Of a stretch of DNA of 64,000 bases, positions 51,792 through 60,737 are shown one piece after another (positions within the stretch are counted from its first letter, which is position 1; each line of letters begins with the position of its first letter). A model generated the notes under the pieces. It was given only the letters and a program-made list of their open reading frames with translations, made no database searches and was not told the DNA's origin. The translations under genes and the position numbers were made by a program. Source of the DNA: Ruminococcaceae bacterium UBA7127 (GTDB taxonomy: Bacteria > Bacillota > Clostridia > Oscillospirales > Acutalibacteraceae); the NCBI GenBank assembly GCA_002493005.1, contig DKXL01000016.1, positions 37,324 through 101,323 of the forward strand. The letters run 5' to 3'.

Positions 51792-51982
51792 AAAATTTAA
51801 AACTAAAGAGCGCAAGAGCGGCGCTTGATTTATCACAGCAGCAGCTTGCCGAAAAGGTCGGCGTGTCACGCCAAACGATAAATGCTATTGAAAAGGGCGA
51901 TTACAACCCTACAATCAAACTGTGCATCTCCATCTGTAAGGAGCTGGGCAAAACTCTTGACGAATTATTCTGGGAAGCTTAA
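51788..51982 (+). CDS. Small XRE/Cro-CI-type transcriptional regulator
   Basis: A 64-aa protein that is essentially one helix-turn-helix: LKSARAALDLSQQQLAEKVGVSRQTINAIEKGDYNPTIKL..., ending DELFWEA. This type usually represses its own operon, with the membrane partner perhaps acting as the sensor. It is coupled to the previous gene and lies 78 bp before the ABC transporter gene, which it might also control. Confidence 0.9.
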   Translation: MKNLKLKSARAALDLSQQQLAEKVGVSRQTINAIEKGDYNPTIKLCISICKELGKTLDELFWEA

Positions 51983-52060
51983 AATTTTACAAAGTGTCAT
52001 TTTACAGTCACTTTAACAAATTATAATTTGCCTTGCAATAAACCGAACGGAGGAAAACTA

Positions 52061-52732
52061 ATGGAAATTTTAAAAGTTGAAAATCTCGTAAAAACATACG
52101 GTGACGGCGAAGCAAAAGTAAATGCCGTTGACGGAATTTCATTCTCGGTAAATCAAGGCGAATTTGTGGCTATTGTCGGCGCAAGCGGCAGCGGAAAATC
52201 AACGCTTCTTCATATGATTGGCGGCGTTGACAGACCCACAAGCGGCAAAATCATCATTGGCGGCAAGGATATCAGTCAAATGAACAACGACACACTTGCA
52301 ATATTCCGCCGCAGACAAATCGGAATTGTCTATCAGTTCTATAACTTGATACCGATTCTTACAGTAGAAGAAAACATCACTCTTCCCTGTGACCTTGACG
52401 GCAGCACCACAAACAAGGAAAGGCTTGACGATATTCTGACATCGTTCGGGCTCAAAGCAAGGCGCAGACATCTGCCAAACGAGCTTTCGGGCGGTCAACA
52501 GCAGAGAACCTCGATTGCAAGAGCGCTGATAAACAATCCGGCTATAATTCTTGCCGACGAGCCAACGGGCAATCTTGACTCAAAGTCAACCGATGATATT
52601 ATGAATATCTTAAAGATGTCAAACCAAGCCTACAATCAGACAATAATTATGATTACTCATAACCTTGAAATTGCAAAGCAGGCTGACAGGATAATAACTA
52701 TCCAGGACGGTAAGATTTTGAGGGAGGCGTAA
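52061..52732 (+). CDS. ABC transporter ATP-binding protein (MacB/LolD-like)
   Basis: ATPase subunit of an ABC exporter or mechanotransmission system. The 223-aa protein has Walker A GASGSGKST (about residue 39), the signature LSGGQQQR (about 142), Walker B IILADEPTG (about 160) and a His switch (MITHNLEIAKQ), all typical of the MacB/LolD/BceA group. The ATG at 52061 with CGGAGG was chosen over 52028. The permease gene starts 4 bp after its stop, and a two-component system follows. Confidence 0.92.
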   Translation: MEILKVENLVKTYGDGEAKVNAVDGISFSVNQGEFVAIVGASGSGKSTLLHMIGGVDRPTSGKIIIGGKDISQMNNDTLAIFRRRQIGIVYQFYNLIPILTVEENITLPCDLDGSTTNKERLDDILTSFGLKARRRHLPNELSGGQQQRTSIARALINNPAIILADEPTGNLDSKSTDDIMNILKMSNQAYNQTIIMITHNLEIAKQADRIITIQDGKILREA

Positions 52733-52735
52733 GTA

Positions 52736-55420
52736 ATGAAGGTTTTAAACAAGCTTACGCTCAAAAATCTGCGCCTGAACAAAACGAGAACAATCGTCAC
52801 AATAATCGGAATCCTGCTGTCAACAGCACTAATAACCGTTGTTGCGGGAATGGCAACAAGCGCCAAACAAACAATGCTTGTTTCTGAAATTGCTTGGTCT
52901 GGCGACTACGACATTGCGCTGACCGGAGTAACCGCAGATACCATAAAGGATTTAAATGCTAACCGCAATGTCAAAGATGTGTATGTCGAAGAACAGCTTG
53001 GCTGTGCGCTTTTGCCTGATGCCAAAAAAGAAAACCACCCCTATGTTAGCATAAAGGCTCTCAGCAAATCGGCATCCACAGACTGCTTCGACCTTTCGCT
53101 GAGCGAAGGCAGATTTCCTAAAAACGACAGCGAACTTGTGCTTTCGCAAACTCTTATTGATAAATCTGACAAAAAGTTTAAAATCGGCGAAAAGATTACT
53201 CTTGACGTTGGCACAAGAACCGACGACAAAGGAAACGTTATTCCGCTTGATGCGGCATACGGCACGTCAATGGAAGAGTCAGACTCACAAACAAACGAAC
53301 CCATACAAGAAAAGCTCGTTGATACAAAGCGCAAAACATATACTATTGTGGGCTTTCTAAACGAAATTTTCAGCAATAATATCAGCGATAACGATTATTC
53401 CGCATGCACTACAGCATTCACACTTGCAACCGGCAATCCTGTAGCAACCGCAACGGCAGAGCCTGTGGCTTATGTTAATCTTAAGCCCGAATGTGAAAAG
53501 GATTACCTAAAGATTACTTCACAGATTACAAATCTTACAGAGGAAGAGGTAACCATTGCAACACACGACGGAATGACTGAGGAGATGTACGAAAAAAGTG
53601 ACTTTTCCGATATCGCAATCAATTACAGTGTGTTAAGATACAAAGGTTATGCCTTAGGTGACGAAACAACAAATATGCTCTTCAGCCTTGCCGCAATCAT
53701 CATTGTCATCGTTATTCTTGCAAGCGTATTTGTTATCCGCAACAGCTTTGCTATTTCAATCACCGAAAAAACAAAACTTTACGGAATGTTGGCTTCAGTC
53801 GGCACAACCGCAAAGCAAATCAAGCGAAACGTACTGTTTGAGGGCTTTTGCCTTGGAATTATCGGAATACCGCTTGGACTTCTTCTCGGCATAGGGGTAG
53901 TAGGATTGCTTGTTGTCATTCTGAATCTGTTGCTTGCCGGAATGATTAACGGTGCATCATTCCAGTTTGGCGTACCTCTGGCGGCTCTTGTGTGTGCAGC
54001 AGTACTTTCAGCAATTACAATCTTGTTTTCAACGCTGAGCATAGCATTCAGAGCATCAAAAATTGCCCCTATTACCGCTATCAGAAGCAACAACGACATC
54101 AAAACAAGCAAAAAGAAAAAATCCTACCGTACTCCAAAGTTTATTAAAAAGCTGTACGGCACAGGCGGAGTTATAGCCTACAAAAACCTAAAGCGCAGCA
54201 AAAAGAAATATCGCACAACCGTTATTTCGATTGTAATAAGCGTAATGCTGTTTGTTGCTATTTCTTCCTTTATGGACTACGGTATGGCATTCACAAATGA
54301 ATACTACGGCGGTTATAACTATAACATTATAATTTCCTCGTATGACTTAGATGAAAACCAAATTCAAGAGTGGGATAAACAAACCGCCAAAATCAATTCT
54401 CTTGGCAGCATTGAAAGCAGCATAAGTATGCTCATAACCGAAGATTTGGAGTTGATTTGCAATGACGCCCTGACCGACAATTTCTTATCATACTCCACTC
54501 ATGCACCATACACAAATGAACGAAACGAAGATCTGTTGAGCATTCCGATAATAGCCACTGACGATGATGCTTTTGAACAAATATTTAAGAATTTGAATAT
54601 ACCCGACAATGATGACGGAAAGGCAATTCTGTACAATTCTTTTACAGATTATAATGGCGACAACAAAAAACAAACAGACAAAATCTTTAAGGACAGCGGA
54701 ACGTTTGAATTTGAATACTATAACCATCAAGAAAATAAAGCTGATAAAAAAATAAAAGTATCAGCGTCCATAACTCAACTGCCTGACATACTTATCGGAA
54801 CAGGTGCCGATTTTGAAACATGTGGAGCACTTATCGTAAATCGTCAGTGGTATAAAAACTATGTTTCCGACAGCGCAGTCAAAACCGGATATATGTGTAT
54901 TAATTCCACAAGTTGTGACAAGCTTCAGGATGATATTTATGACCTCGGCTACGATAATCTGTCAGTTATGAATATAGACCAGATGATACAAACAAATAAT
55001 GCAGTTATGCTGATTATGGGTATATTCATTTACGGCTTTATTGCAGTAATCACACTTATCGGCGTTACAAATATATTCAACACCATATCGACAAATATGA
55101 GATTGCGCAGCAAAGAGTTTGCAATGCTAAAGTCAGTTGGAATGACCAAAAAAGAGTTCAACCGAATGATAAGACTTGAAAGTCTGTTCTACGGCGTAAA
55201 ATCACTGCTTATAGGTATACCGCTTGGTATTCTCGGCGGCATAGGAATCTTCTTTGCCTTTGGCGAGGGCAACCTTGCGCTTGACTTTGTGATACCGTGG
55301 AAAGCTATAATAATCAGCATAGTGTTTGTGTTTGTGGTTGTGTGGATGATTATGAAATACTCGGTAAGCAAGGTTGGCAAACAAAACATCATTGAAACCA
55401 TACGAAATGATAATATATAA
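52736..55420 (+). CDS. ABC transporter permease with two FtsX domains
   Basis: An 894-aa membrane subunit. One N-terminal segment (about residues 17-38) is followed by a large outer domain (about 40-310) and three segments of the first FtsX domain (about 315-440). A further segment (about 495-515) precedes a second outer domain (about 520-755), and the second FtsX domain is at the C-terminus (about 760-885). This duplicated layout is found in MacB-like and VexF/YtrF-type exporters, often for antimicrobial peptides, lipids or toxins. Partner of the preceding ATPase. The response regulator and kinase downstream suggest control by an extracellular signal such as an antimicrobial peptide. Confidence 0.9.
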   Translation: MKVLNKLTLKNLRLNKTRTIVTIIGILLSTALITVVAGMATSAKQTMLVSEIAWSGDYDIALTGVTADTIKDLNANRNVKDVYVEEQLGCALLPDAKKENHPYVSIKALSKSASTDCFDLSLSEGRFPKNDSELVLSQTLIDKSDKKFKIGEKITLDVGTRTDDKGNVIPLDAAYGTSMEESDSQTNEPIQEKLVDTKRKTYTIVGFLNEIFSNNISDNDYSACTTAFTLATGNPVATATAEPVAYVNLKPECEKDYLKITSQITNLTEEEVTIATHDGMTEEMYEKSDFSDIAINYSVLRYKGYALGDETTNMLFSLAAIIIVIVILASVFVIRNSFAISITEKTKLYGMLASVGTTAKQIKRNVLFEGFCLGIIGIPLGLLLGIGVVGLLVVILNLLLAGMINGASFQFGVPLAALVCAAVLSAITILFSTLSIAFRASKIAPITAIRSNNDIKTSKKKKSYRTPKFIKKLYGTGGVIAYKNLKRSKKKYRTTVISIVISVMLFVAISSFMDYGMAFTNEYYGGYNYNIIISSYDLDENQIQEWDKQTAKINSLGSIESSISMLITEDLELICNDALTDNFLSYSTHAPYTNERNEDLLSIPIIATDDDAFEQIFKNLNIPDNDDGKAILYNSFTDYNGDNKKQTDKIFKDSGTFEFEYYNHQENKADKKIKVSASITQLPDILIGTGADFETCGALIVNRQWYKNYVSDSAVKTGYMCINSTSCDKLQDDIYDLGYDNLSVMNIDQMIQTNNAVMLIMGIFIYGFIAVITLIGVTNIFNTISTNMRLRSKEFAMLKSVGMTKKEFNRMIRLESLFYGVKSLLIGIPLGILGGIGIFFAFGEGNLALDFVIPWKAIIISIVFVFVVVWMIMKYSVSKVGKQNIIETIRNDNI

Positions 55421-55442
55421 TGAAAAAGCTATCTCAGTGCAG

Positions 55443-55470
55443 TTGACAACTGCCGCAGATGTGTTACAAT
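55443..55470 (+). promoter_or_regulatory. Promoter of the two-component system genes
   Basis: TTGACA (55443-55448), 16-bp spacer, TACAAT (55465-55470), between the permease and response-regulator genes. Confidence 0.6.
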
Positions 55471-55494
55471 AAACACAATAAAACTTTTACTTAC

Positions 55495-55523
55495 GGGCGG
55501 ACTAAACTCCGCCCTGACTTTTT
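55495..55523 (+). terminator. Hairpin with T-run just before the response regulator
   Basis: Stem GGGCGGA/TCCGCCC (55495-55501 with 55508-55514) and CTTTTT, placed between the promoter at 55443 and the response-regulator ribosome-binding site (GCAGGTG, 55525-55531). It could end the ABC transcript or attenuate the two-component genes. Confidence 0.6.
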
Positions 55524-55535
55524 GCAGGTGATTTT

Positions 55536-56186
55536 ATGGACATTTTACTTGTTGAGGACAACAAAGCTATATCAAAAGGACTTGTATACACCCTTGAGCA
55601 AAACGGATATAACGTCACACTGTGTGAGAGTGCAGAGCAGGCTATGACAGCAATTCCAAATGGCTTTGACTTGTTTATTTTTGACATAACCCTGCCCGAC
55701 GGCAACGGCTTTGAGCTGTTTGAAGATTTGCACAGACTCTGTGATGCGCCTGTAATTTTTCTCACTGCACTTGATGACGAAGACAGCATTGTAAAGGGCT
55801 TTGACCTCGGTGCAGACGATTACATCACCAAACCCTTTTCAACACGTGAACTGCTTGCCAGAATAAAGCGCACCACACGCAGCCTTGACTGCAACAGCAC
55901 CGCCGTGTTCGGTGATATCTGCATAGACTACGACAAAAAAGCCGTTTATAAAAATAATAACCAGATTGAGCTTACTGCTCTTGAATACAAAATTTTTTCT
56001 ATGCTGGCTCAAAACGCAGGCAAAATTGTTACCCGTGACATTATCCTTGAGCGCATCTGGGACATTGCAGGCAACTATGTTGAGGACAACACCCTGACGG
56101 TTTACATCAAACGCATACGCCAAAAGCTCGGCACAGACATTATAAAAACCGTTAAGGGGCTTGGTTATAAGCTGGAGGTAGTGTAA
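55536..56186 (+). CDS. OmpR/PhoB-family response regulator
   Basis: A 216-aa regulator with a receiver domain and a winged-helix DNA-binding domain. The phospho-acceptor Asp lies in FDITLPDGNG (about residue 48), and other receiver residues are LVEDN at 6-10, TALDDEDS and TKPF (Lys about 99). The winged helix is at about 125-215 (ELTALEYKIFSMLAQNAGKIVTRDIILERIW..., YIKRIRQKLG). The AGGTG site and ATG at 55536 are clear. The sensor kinase gene follows after 91 bp. Probably controls the ABC exporter upstream. Confidence 0.92.
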   Translation: MDILLVEDNKAISKGLVYTLEQNGYNVTLCESAEQAMTAIPNGFDLFIFDITLPDGNGFELFEDLHRLCDAPVIFLTALDDEDSIVKGFDLGADDYITKPFSTRELLARIKRTTRSLDCNSTAVFGDICIDYDKKAVYKNNNQIELTALEYKIFSMLAQNAGKIVTRDIILERIWDIAGNYVEDNTLTVYIKRIRQKLGTDIIKTVKGLGYKLEVV

Positions 56187-56277
56187 AAATCACACTGCTT
56201 CCAAATTAAATTGCCCTTTACGCCTTATCTGCCCGCATTAAGGTTCGTAAAGATTTTTATTTGTGGGCGGAAAGGCT

Positions 56278-57507
56278 ATGGCAATTAAGATGAAACGTTC
56301 AACAAGGTTTACAGTGATTTTTGCTGCAATAACAATTATTTTTTCGGCTGTATTTGCCGCTGTTTCCTGCTGTCAGCTTAACATTTTAAAAGAAAACTCA
56401 AACAAAAGAATCTTTCAGCTTGTAGCCGAAATCAAGCAATCGTACCCCGAGGTATCCGATCGTGAGATTGCCCAAATTTTCAACGGCTTATCCGATACAT
56501 CAGCCGCAGAGCAAAGTCTCGAAAAGTACGGCATAACTGCTTCACAATGGGCTGATGCTTCAAACACTGCCGCTGCCGATAGAATAATTACAACAAATAC
56601 AATATTGTGCGTTGTGTTCGGATTTTCGTTTTGCGCAATTTTTGCAATCTATATATTACAAAGAAAAAAAGAAACCAAAATAATCACAAAATACATTTCA
56701 CGCATAAACAACAAGGATTACGATTTGGCAATTGAACACAACAGCGAGGACGAAATGTCACTGCTCAAAAACGAGATTTTCAAGGTTACGGTTATGCTGC
56801 GTGAACAGGCCGACAATTCTCTAAAAGCCAAAGAATGTCTGAAAAACTCTCTGTCGGACATCTCACACCAGCTCAAAACTCCACTAACCTCCATCATAAT
56901 AATGGTTGATAATATTCTTGACAACGACAATATGCCCATAGAACTGAGAAGAGAATTTTTGCAGGATGTAAGACGTGAAACCAACAGCATAAGCTTTCTT
57001 GTAAAATCCCTGCTTGTATTGTCAAGGCTTGATGCAGAAGCCATTGAGTTTAAAACAAAAATCGAAAGAGCAGATGAGATAATCAGTGAATGTATACGGC
57101 GCACCTCTGTTCTTGCCGATTTAAAAAATGTTGATGTATGTGCCGACCGCAACAGCCAAATAACCCTTACCTGTGATTATAAATGGATTTGCGAGGCGAT
57201 TACAAATATCGTAAAAAATTGCATTGAGCACACCCCCGACGGCGGAACAGTTAAAATCTCCGCAGAGGACAACAAGATTTATACGCAAATCAGCATAACC
57301 GACAACGGCTGTGGAATTTCCGCCAAGGATCTGCCGCATATTTTTGAACGCTTTTACAAGGGCAAAAACTCAAGCGATGAAAGCATCGGAATCGGGCTTG
57401 CGCTGTCTAAAACCATTATTGAAAAAAGCGGAGGAACAATCAGCGTAAATTCTGCCGAAGGCAAAGGCAGCAGATTTGATATAAAATTCTTTAAGCTAAA
57501 GCAATAA
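56278..57507 (+). CDS. Sensor histidine kinase
   Basis: A 409-aa membrane kinase. Two membrane segments (about residues 10-33 and 107-127) enclose a short outer loop of about 70 residues, too small for most ligand-binding domains. A HAMP-like linker is followed by the DHp domain with SDISHQLKTPLTS (phospho-His about 198) and the ATP-binding domain with IVKNCIEHTPDGG, DNGCGISAKDLPHIFERFYKG and IGIGLALSKTII. The small outer domain resembles the intramembrane-sensing kinases that detect antimicrobial peptides through their ABC partner (Bce type). The ATG at 56278 with GGAAAGG was chosen over 56263. Confidence 0.92.
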   Translation: MAIKMKRSTRFTVIFAAITIIFSAVFAAVSCCQLNILKENSNKRIFQLVAEIKQSYPEVSDREIAQIFNGLSDTSAAEQSLEKYGITASQWADASNTAAADRIITTNTILCVVFGFSFCAIFAIYILQRKKETKIITKYISRINNKDYDLAIEHNSEDEMSLLKNEIFKVTVMLREQADNSLKAKECLKNSLSDISHQLKTPLTSIIIMVDNILDNDNMPIELRREFLQDVRRETNSISFLVKSLLVLSRLDAEAIEFKTKIERADEIISECIRRTSVLADLKNVDVCADRNSQITLTCDYKWICEAITNIVKNCIEHTPDGGTVKISAEDNKIYTQISITDNGCGISAKDLPHIFERFYKGKNSSDESIGIGLALSKTIIEKSGGTISVNSAEGKGSRFDIKFFKLKQ

Positions 57508-57542
57508 TACGATTTAATTTTTCTAATCTCTAACTGTAAAAA

Positions 57543-57568
57543 CGGTCGGGCAGATATCTGCCCGACCG
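57543..57568. terminator. 26-bp perfect palindrome, bidirectional terminator
   Basis: A perfect 13-bp arm palindrome (CGGTCGGGCAGAT and its complement) between two convergent genes, the histidine kinase and the acyl-CoA synthetase, with A/T-rich flanks on both sides. It most likely terminates both transcripts; the arm pairs fully in RNA of either strand. Confidence 0.75.
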
Positions 57569-57588
57569 CTGATTTATTATAAAATTTA

Positions 57589-59226
57589 TCAATTTTCTCT
57601 AAGGTCTTTGCGTTTGATTTTTCCACTGATTGTCTTTGGAAATTCGTCGACAAGCTCAAGGGTCTGTATCCACTTGTAGCTTGCCATTCGTTTGTTGCAA
57701 AAAGTCTTGATTTTGTTCTCCAAATCCTTGCTGTGCGGTATGCCGTCAACCATTTTAACAATAGCCTTGATAGCCTGACCCCTGTCGCTATCAGGAACGC
57801 CGATTACCGCACATTCCAGCACGTTCGGATACTGCATAATAACATTTTCAATCTCAAACGGTCCAACCCTAAAGCCTCTTGTCTTGATAAGATCATCAAC
57901 TCTGCCTACATACCAAAAGTATCCGTCCTCATCCTTGTAAGCAGTGTCGCCTGTGTGATACATTCCGTTTCTCCAAACCTTGCTGTACAAATCCTCATTG
58001 TTGTAATACGACACAAAAATCCCGTACTGCGGCTTGTCCTTTGGCGGATAAACTACAATCTCGCCCACCTCGTTTGGCGCAAGCTCATTGCCGTCCTCAT
58101 CAACAATATGGATGTCATACAGCGCAGTAGGCTTGCCCATTGAACCCGGTTTTGCATCTATTCCTGCATAGTTTGCAAGCATAAGCACAGATTCTGTCTG
58201 ACCAAAGCCCTCTCTGAGGTGAATACCGGTCTGCTCAAACACCCTGTCAAAAACCTCGGTATTAAGCGCTTCACCTGCTGTGGTAAGATGAACAAGCGAG
58301 CTGAGGTCGTATCGGTCCATACCTTTTTTAATAAAATATCTGTATACCGTAGGCGGAGCACAAAAGGTTGTTACGCTGTATTTTTCCATAATGCGTAGCA
58401 GCTTTCCCGGTGAGAACTTGTCAAAGTCATAAACCATTACCGCCGAGCCGCACAGCCATTGACCGTAAATTTTTCCCCATGACGCTTTGCCCCAACCTGT
58501 TTCGGCAACAGTAAGGTGAAGCCCTCCGTCAATAACACATTGCCAGTATTTTGCCGTAATAATATGAGCAAGGGTGTAGGTGTGGTTATGCTCCACTGCC
58601 TTGGGGTATCCTGTTGTGCCCGATGTAAAATAAATCAACATCGGCTCCGTCGCTTTAGTTTCAACCCTTTCAAGCTCACCGCTCGCTTCGTTAATTTCGG
58701 TTGTAAGATCAACTGCGCCAAAAACATTCCTGCGTGGAACAAAAACAGTCTCAAGCGTATTTGGCTGCGAAGCAACAGCCAGCACATCCTCCGCAGTACA
58801 ACCGTCCGGAGTACAAACAGCCGCCTTAATATTAGCAGTATTTACACGATAAGCAATGTCGCTTTGTGTAAGCAGATTAGTTGCGGGAATAATCACCGCA
58901 CCCAGCTTGTGCAGAGCAGGTGCTATATACCAGTACTCGTAGTTTCGCTTCAGGATAACAAGCACCTTGTCACCCTTTTGAATGCCATATTTTTTAAATA
59001 CATTTGCAGCCTTATTGCTCAGGTTTGCAATATCGGCAAACGTAAACACCCTTTCTTCTTTATCGGGATTAGTCCATACAACAGCCTTGTCGTTTGGAGT
59101 AAGTCTTGCAAGCTCGTCTACAACATCGTAGCCGAAGTTATAATTATCTTTAAAGGCTAGCTCAAAATCAATCAAGCTGCCGTTTTCGTCAATTGTTTCT
59201 CTGCAAAAATTTTTGTACAGCTGCAT
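57589..59226 (-). CDS. Acyl-CoA synthetase (AMP-forming, acetyl-/medium-chain type)
   Basis: ANL-superfamily enzyme that activates a carboxylic acid as acyl-AMP, then acyl-CoA. The 545-aa protein has the P-loop YFTSGTTGYPKAVEH (about residue 205), GFGQTES (about 345), HTGDTAYKDEDGYFWYVGRVDDLIKTRGFR (about 428-457) and the catalytic Lys in KTISGKIKR near the end. The family members closest in layout use acetate, propionate or medium-chain acids; the substrate is not certain. GGATGG lies before the ATG at 59226. Single gene. Confidence 0.88.
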   Translation of the reverse strand: MQLYKNFCRETIDENGSLIDFELAFKDNYNFGYDVVDELARLTPNDKAVVWTNPDKEERVFTFADIANLSNKAANVFKKYGIQKGDKVLVILKRNYEYWYIAPALHKLGAVIIPATNLLTQSDIAYRVNTANIKAAVCTPDGCTAEDVLAVASQPNTLETVFVPRRNVFGAVDLTTEINEASGELERVETKATEPMLIYFTSGTTGYPKAVEHNHTYTLAHIITAKYWQCVIDGGLHLTVAETGWGKASWGKIYGQWLCGSAVMVYDFDKFSPGKLLRIMEKYSVTTFCAPPTVYRYFIKKGMDRYDLSSLVHLTTAGEALNTEVFDRVFEQTGIHLREGFGQTESVLMLANYAGIDAKPGSMGKPTALYDIHIVDEDGNELAPNEVGEIVVYPPKDKPQYGIFVSYYNNEDLYSKVWRNGMYHTGDTAYKDEDGYFWYVGRVDDLIKTRGFRVGPFEIENVIMQYPNVLECAVIGVPDSDRGQAIKAIVKMVDGIPHSKDLENKIKTFCNKRMASYKWIQTLELVDEFPKTISGKIKRKDLREN

Positions 59227-59268
59227 AGTTTTCCATCCTTTTTCATATATGATTACTCTATGTATTAT

Positions 59269-59296
59269 TGTATAACAACAGTGCTGTTTGTATCAA
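59269..59296 (-). promoter_or_regulatory. Promoter of the acyl-CoA synthetase gene
   Basis: On the minus strand TTGATA (59296-59291), 16-bp spacer, TATACA (59274-59269). The rest of the 431-bp divergent gap (59227-59657) is AT-rich, and I saw no further structure there apart from the ddl promoter. Confidence 0.5.
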
Positions 59297-59575
59297 CTAC
59301 CCACGTTATGAAAAATACAAAACAAATTATTTTATTTATTCGCGTTTAGAATACAATTATGCAAATTTGGATAGCAAATGCTCAATTAATGCATATCTTA
59401 AATAATTCTTCTCTAAAACCATCCGGTAAATTAACCGTATTCAGACCTTTTTTAAGCGGCAATTTTTAAAAATTAATGTAAGATTTTTTGCTTAATATTT
59501 ATAAAACAAAAATTATAACCAAGTTATAATACTGCCCAAAACCGTACTTTGGCAAATATCCCCAACACAAAATAC

Positions 59576-59604
59576 TTGCAATAGCAGGAGGAAAATATTA
59601 TAAT
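59576..59604 (+). promoter_or_regulatory. Promoter of ddl-murF
   Basis: TTGCAA (59576-59581), 17-bp spacer, TATAAT (59599-59604), 53 bp before the ddl start. Confidence 0.6.
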
Positions 59605-59657
59605 GTAAGATGAAATTTTATACAATAATTAAACAATAATAACAGAGGAGTATTTTT

Positions 59658-60713
59658 ATGAGAATAGTTGTTCTTGCAGGCGGACTCAGCACCGAGCGTG
59701 ACGTATCAATTTCATCAGGCTCACTCGTTGCAAACGCACTTCGTCAAAAGGGACACGAGGTTGTACTGCTTGACGTTTTTACAGGATATGAAGAAAACAT
59801 CTGTGATATAGACGCATTATTCAAACAAAATTACAGCTTCACCGAGAATAAATCTATTGGCAAAACCATTGCTGACATCAGTGAAATAAAAGAAAACCGT
59901 CTTGATAAATCCGACCGCTTTATCGGAACAAATGTAATTGAAATCTGTTCCGAAGCAGACATAACCTTCCTTGCACTTCACGGCGGCGAGGGCGAAAACG
60001 GACAGCTTCAGGCGGCGCTTGATTTGCTCGGAATAAAATATACAGGCTCAGGCTACCTTGGCTCTGCGCTTGCAATGAACAAAGGGCTGACTAAAAGCGT
60101 ATTTATTCAAAACAATATCAACACTCCGCAGGGCAGATTGTTCAAGAGTGAAGAAGACGCTCTTAACTGGAACTGCTTCCCTTGTGTTGTTAAGCCCTGC
60201 TCAGGCGGCTCAAGTGTAGGTATTGCAAAGGCAGAAACCCCCGATGAATACAAAGCTGCTGTAAAAGATGCTTTCCAATTTGAAGAAGAAATCGTTGTAG
60301 AACAATTTATATCGGGCAGAGAATTTTCCGTCGGCGTGATTGGCGGCAGGGCATTACCGCCAATCGAAATCGCACCAAAGTCGGGAATGTACGACTATGC
60401 AGCCAAATATCAGGCAGGCGCAACGGTTGAAACCTGTCCTGCCGATATTGACGCTGATACCGACAGAAAGCTGCGCTGTGCGGCAGTTGAGGCATACAAC
60501 GCACTTCATCTTGAAAGCTATGCACGAGTTGACTTTTTGCTTGACAAAAACGGTGATACATACTGCCTTGAAGCAAACACCCTGCCGGGAATGACGCCCA
60601 CCAGCCTGCTTCCTCAGGAAGCGGCAGTTGAGGGATTAGAGTACGCTGATTTGTGCGAAAAAATCATCAACATCTCTCTTGAAAAATACAAAACCAATCA
60701 ACCTCAGTTTTAA
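59658..60713 (+). CDS. ddl: D-alanine--D-alanine ligase
   Basis: Joins two D-alanines for the peptidoglycan stem peptide. The 351-aa ATP-grasp enzyme has VLAGGLSTERDVSISSG at the start, ALHGGEGENGQLQAALDLL (about 96), YTGSGYLGSALAMNKGLTK (about 127), KPCSGGSSVGIAKA (about 177) and the C-terminal metal-binding NTLPGMTPTSLLPQ. The dipeptide is the direct substrate of the MurF encoded next. No sign of the D-Ala-D-Lac specificity of vancomycin-resistance ligases was examined residue by residue. GAGGAG precedes the ATG. Confidence 0.95.
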   Translation: MRIVVLAGGLSTERDVSISSGSLVANALRQKGHEVVLLDVFTGYEENICDIDALFKQNYSFTENKSIGKTIADISEIKENRLDKSDRFIGTNVIEICSEADITFLALHGGEGENGQLQAALDLLGIKYTGSGYLGSALAMNKGLTKSVFIQNNINTPQGRLFKSEEDALNWNCFPCVVKPCSGGSSVGIAKAETPDEYKAAVKDAFQFEEEIVVEQFISGREFSVGVIGGRALPPIEIAPKSGMYDYAAKYQAGATVETCPADIDADTDRKLRCAAVEAYNALHLESYARVDFLLDKNGDTYCLEANTLPGMTPTSLLPQEAAVEGLEYADLCEKIINISLEKYKTNQPQF

Positions 60714-60737
60714 TTTTAAAACCGTAACGGAGTTAAT

